A stretch of 64,000 bases of DNA from Tritrichomonas musculus (taxonomy: Eukaryota; Parabasalia; Tritrichomonadida; Tritrichomonadidae): the NCBI GenBank assembly GCA_039105265.1, contig JAPFFF010000001.1:7936001-8000000 (forward strand), in the 5' to 3' direction. The position numbers and the translations under genes were made by a program. Shown here one piece after another: positions 61,462-64,000 of the stretch. Within the stretch, counting starts at the first letter, position 1, and every line of letters begins with the position of its first letter. Under the pieces are notes generated by a model. It did not search any database, was not told where the DNA came from, and saw only the letters and a list, made by a program, of their open reading frames with translations.

Positions 61462-62097
61462 ATGTTTACAATACCACCAAACCCACAATTCTTAAAACTT
61501 ATTTTAAATGGAAGAAAACCTCATCCTAGATCTAAATTTACACGAGCTGAAGATGACAAGCTAAGATCAATTGTTCAAGAAGTTGGTGAAAATTCATGGG
61601 ATGTTGTTTCAAAAAGAATGGGCAATAGGAATCAACGACAATGCAAAGAAAGATGGTTAAATTATTTATCACCCAATGTTAATTTCTCACCATGGACTCT
61701 TGAAGAAGATCAAAAACTTGAAAATCTTCATGCTGAATTTGGTGCCAAATGGGTTAAAATAGCACAATATTTCCCTTCTAGAACTGACACAAATATCAAA
61801 AACCGATGGATGGTACTTCAACGCCAAAAAAAGAGACTTGAGAGAAAAAGTCAAACTTCTGAATCTTTAACTATACTAAATAAAGAAAATGAAGTGATGA
61901 AAGAAAGCTCAGTATCTTCTCCTGAAATCATTCAGAATGATCAAACAAATGTATCAACGATTCCTCAACTTGTATCAAAACCTATTTCAGATGATATCAA
62001 AGAAGAAGACCTTCTTGATTTCAAACTATTTGATGATCAATTGGATTTGACCCCAATAGATATTATGACTGACCAATGCTTTGATTACTTTTTTTAA
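61462..62097 (+). CDS. R2R3 Myb DNA-binding protein
   Basis: 211 residues. Two Myb repeats occupy about 23-72 and 74-125. In the first, FTRAEDDKLRSIVQEVGENS and WDVVSKRMGNRNQRQCKERW supply the spaced aromatic residues. In the second, FSPWTLEEDQKLENLHAEFG and WVKIAQYFPSRTDTNIKNRW do the same. Aromatic replacements at the first Trp of repeat one (Phe) are normal in protist Mybs. The C-terminal 85 residues are acidic and Ser/Asp-rich (EEDLLDFKLFDDQLD), suited to activation. Trichomonads use many such Mybs as transcription factors, some bound to initiator-adjacent elements. Target genes are unknown. The start is set by two initiators 10-15 bases upstream. Confidence 0.93.
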   Translation: MFTIPPNPQFLKLILNGRKPHPRSKFTRAEDDKLRSIVQEVGENSWDVVSKRMGNRNQRQCKERWLNYLSPNVNFSPWTLEEDQKLENLHAEFGAKWVKIAQYFPSRTDTNIKNRWMVLQRQKKRLERKSQTSESLTILNKENEVMKESSVSSPEIIQNDQTNVSTIPQLVSKPISDDIKEEDLLDFKLFDDQLDLTPIDIMTDQCFDYFF

Positions 62098-62391
62098 TTT
62101 ATCATTATCAAAATTTTTATATTATATATCATGAATTTGTTTTAATAAATATAATAATATTATCACATGCTTATATTTTTTTGAATATCGTGATTAAATA
62201 ATCAGTCATTGATCGCAATAGAGAGATCACTCTTTTTTATTTGAAGGTATAGTTTAAACCAAGGGGCAGCACTCAGCAATTCTCTATAGGATTTTTCTAA
62301 AATTATAATATTTATTTTATTAATGGACAGATAATTGGTTTTTATTATTTTTAATGTATTTCATAAGGCCAATTTTGAAAAATTACATATG

Positions 62392-62778
62392 TTGCCCTTC
62401 GGAGGTTTTAAAAATTACGTTCTGTTCAAACTTTTTCAATAAAATAGACCAAGAAAAAAAATCAATTACGTTATACGATTATGTCTACGTGAAAATAATT
62501 GGAATACGACTTTTTTAGAAAAAGTTAATAAAAAGTTGAATTTAAAAAATAAATATATTTATCTCTAAATATTAATATTTTATCCTTTCAAATTTGAGAG
62601 CTCTAGCTTAAAGGTTAAATTAATTTGAGGCCAAAGTATTGAGTTCGAAACTATACCTCTTTGCTTTTTTTTTTATTTTTATATAAATTATGTAATTACG
62701 TTTCATTTCGGCAATTTTTACATTTTAATACGTCTTGTCATTGAATTTTATAAAATTCCAATTACGTCCGAAGGGTAA
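62392..62778 (+). mobile_element. 387-bp TIR element with 8-bp target duplication
   Basis: The ends are TTGCCCTTCGGA and, inverted, TTACCCTTCGGA (11 of 12 match). TACATATG occurs directly outside both ends (62384-62391 and 62779-62786), an 8-bp target duplication as in hAT elements. The homologous unfilled site in repeat family B copy 1 reads TTACATATGATCA without duplication. AATTACGT occurs near both ends and inside. It is non-coding and non-autonomous. The interior holds box A and box B-like sequences. Confidence 0.78.
62604..62674 (+). promoter_or_regulatory. tRNA-like internal Pol III promoter with T-run
   Basis: TAGCTTAAAGG at 62604-62614 fits box A (TRGYNNARNNG) and GTTCGAAAC at 62643-62651 fits box B (GWTCRANNC). 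The spacing is as in a tRNA gene. Ten T's at 62665-62674 could end Pol III transcription. The stems do not pair well enough for a functional tRNA. Confidence 0.45.
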
Positions 62779-63046
62779 TACATATGATCATATGTGTACA
62801 AGGTGATCATTTCCCATGATTTTATAGAATTATTATTGTTTTTAAATATAATATATATACTAACAAATATATATAATATAATAATAAAAAAGTATTCCTT
62901 TTATTTTAGGATAAACGTAAATTTATGTTTAATTCTATTTGAATTCAATATAATCGTAGAATTTTATAATGACGATTATTAATGATTATTTATTCACCAT
63001 ATAATATCGGTTATTTAATAAGGTGAATATTGAATCCTGTATTAAT

Positions 63047-63150
63047 CGTTATAACGGATTTTATTTTACTCAAGGTTAATTATTGACTATAATATTATCG
63101 AAATAACGACTTTTATTTTACTCGAGGCGAATTATTTCCCTAATATTTAT
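63047..63150. repeat. Diverged 52-bp tandem duplication
   Basis: 63047-63098 and 63099-63150 align end to end, sharing TAACG-x-TTTTATTTTACTC and a following AATTATT phrase. Confidence 0.6.
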
Positions 63151-63385
63151 CTGAAATATTATATTTTTGAACTTTATTTATCTTCATATGGCGTACTGCA
63201 AAAGCATTCAAAAAGTGAAGATTTTTTTGAGGCAAAAACGATCAAAAAACTCGTTTTTAAATTGAGAGCAGCTCACAAAAACATAACTTTTTGAGAACGT
63301 CAACTTTTTGTAATCAAAAACACGGTTATAGCTTTAAATAGTTGGCCTTTTGGCTTGTTTAAGTGGAACCATTTTTCTTCTTGGT

Positions 63386-63444
63386 CTCATGAATTAGAAT
63401 TCGGAGCTCTTCTGCAGGGAGCAACGTCTAATCTAACTCATGAG
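63386..63444. repeat. GC-richer inverted repeat block
   Basis: CTCATGAATTAGA at 63386-63398 pairs with most of TCTAATCTAACTCATGAG at 63427-63444. The loop contains CTTCTGCAG, which can also pair with CTGCAGAGG just downstream (about 63467). GC content is well above the surroundings. Confidence 0.5.
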
Positions 63445-63636
63445 GTGCCTAGAGTGTGTAGCGCACTGCAGAGGGCCGCACGATCTAGGTTTCAAGATTA
63501 TTTTAAAAAAATCAAATAGCTACTAAAATTTTACATAAATGAGATTAGATCAATAAAAGCATAGATTCATAAATTTTGAAAAGAGCTCATGACATCAACA
63601 TTTGATTGAAATCTATCCTTTCGGGTTACAATTTTC

Positions 63637-63707
63637 ACCGAGTCTTACCGCCATCCGCGAGGTCTCGACTGCGCTCGACGCCCGCTAGGCGGAATGTAGA
63701 CTTCGGT
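63637..63707. repeat. GC-rich 71-base stem-loop
   Basis: Outer arms ACCGA/TCGGT, then GTCT/AGAC and CCGCC/GGCGG, pair in order, enclosing a GC-rich centre with its own CGAG/CTCG pairs. It is by far the most GC-rich segment in this part of the window. Confidence 0.55.
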
Positions 63708-64000
63708 TAAAAATATGTAAAAATGAAAGGAAAGATATGCATTCAAAATATTGAGGTCATTTTGCTTCCTACCAAAAAGTGGACGGTGAATTTGAATAAT
63801 ACAAAAAATCGGCCTGCATGGTCAATGTGATTTTGAGAACTTAGTTTATACTTCGCATGCAATTGACGAAGGGGTGATATGTGAATTTCAAATTCTTCAT
63901 TATATTTTGGAAGCACTCAACACAGAATTACCATATTATCCATTTGATATAATAAGAATGAATTGAAGCAAAGCCATAAATCATGTCGAAAGTATATCTA

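Larger units (their letters stand above)
62261..62793 (+). repeat. Dispersed repeat family B, copy 2, split by an insertion
   Basis: 62261-62391 matches family B copy 1 (55769 onward) with about six substitutions in 131 bases. The match resumes for a few bases after a 387-bp insert, from 62787. Confidence 0.78.
62098..64000. other. Repeat-rich 3' end of the window
   Basis: No gene after the Myb stop at 62097. It holds repeat family B copy 2 with a nested TIR element, a diverged 52-bp tandem duplication and two GC-rich structured blocks near 63.4 and 63.65 kb. Confidence 0.65.

Noticed and set aside
62597-62662. Functional tRNA gene
   Set aside because: Box A and B match, but acceptor, D and T stems pair poorly and no anticodon stem can be set, so only a tRNA-like promoter is claimed.
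1-64000. CRISPR array, bacterial operon or rRNA genes
   Set aside because: No regular spacer-repeat array, no polycistronic layout and no rRNA-like sequence were seen; the genes are eukaryotic.

Overview
The window is protist nuclear DNA. It is AT-rich, its genes are almost all uninterrupted, start codons sit a few bases behind TCA-type initiator motifs, proteins carry Asn/Asp-rich stretches, and there are surface proteins, ankyrin proteins and bacterial-type metabolic enzymes. Together this points to a parabasalid, most likely Tritrichomonas (inference from style and gene content; no database was searched).

Layout. 1-3240: 3' part of a CHD-type chromatin remodeler ending in an FYRN/FYRC-like module. 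3913-6441: MCM2. 6767-10313: three proteins without a clear assignment, the last a single-pass surface protein. 10508-11833: an ankyrin-repeat gene broken by one short GT-AG intron and two AT-rich interruptions that lack splice sites. 12666-13802: Old Yellow Enzyme-type flavoprotein. 14104-16082: two coiled-coil proteins. 16083-20409: gene desert with a decayed DDE transposon and several repeats. 20410-22254: a ubiquitin-fold protein and a compact Mcm10. 22255-23767: a TTAA-flanked MITE abutting a second repeat family. 23768-29755: MOB1, a bacterial-type sugar-kinase-like protein, APC8/CDC23 and an Asn-rich protein. 29924-42503: an IQCH-like protein, Prp39, a small acylated protein, a fucosyltransferase-like protein, a small basic protein, a coiled-coil protein, a PP4/PP6-type phosphatase and a SHIPPO-repeat protein. 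43840-52430: beta-helix surface protein, protein kinase, Vps18 and a SET1-type methyltransferase. 52431-64000: repeat-rich, gene-poor DNA with a kinase pseudogene, a calcineurin-B-like gene, an R2R3 Myb gene and nested mobile elements.

Functionally most genes are housekeeping: replication (MCM2, Mcm10), cell cycle (APC8, MOB1, PP6-like phosphatase), chromatin (CHD, SET1), splicing (Prp39), vesicle fusion (Vps18) and flagellum-linked proteins (SHIPPO, IQCH-like). They are not arranged as operons.

The most unusual material is a 387-bp TIR element inside a dispersed repeat, whose empty site survives elsewhere in the window and which carries tRNA-like Pol III boxes; the ankyrin gene with non-canonical interruptions; the CHD-FYR fusion; and a MOB1 gene with no usable ATG next to a MITE.
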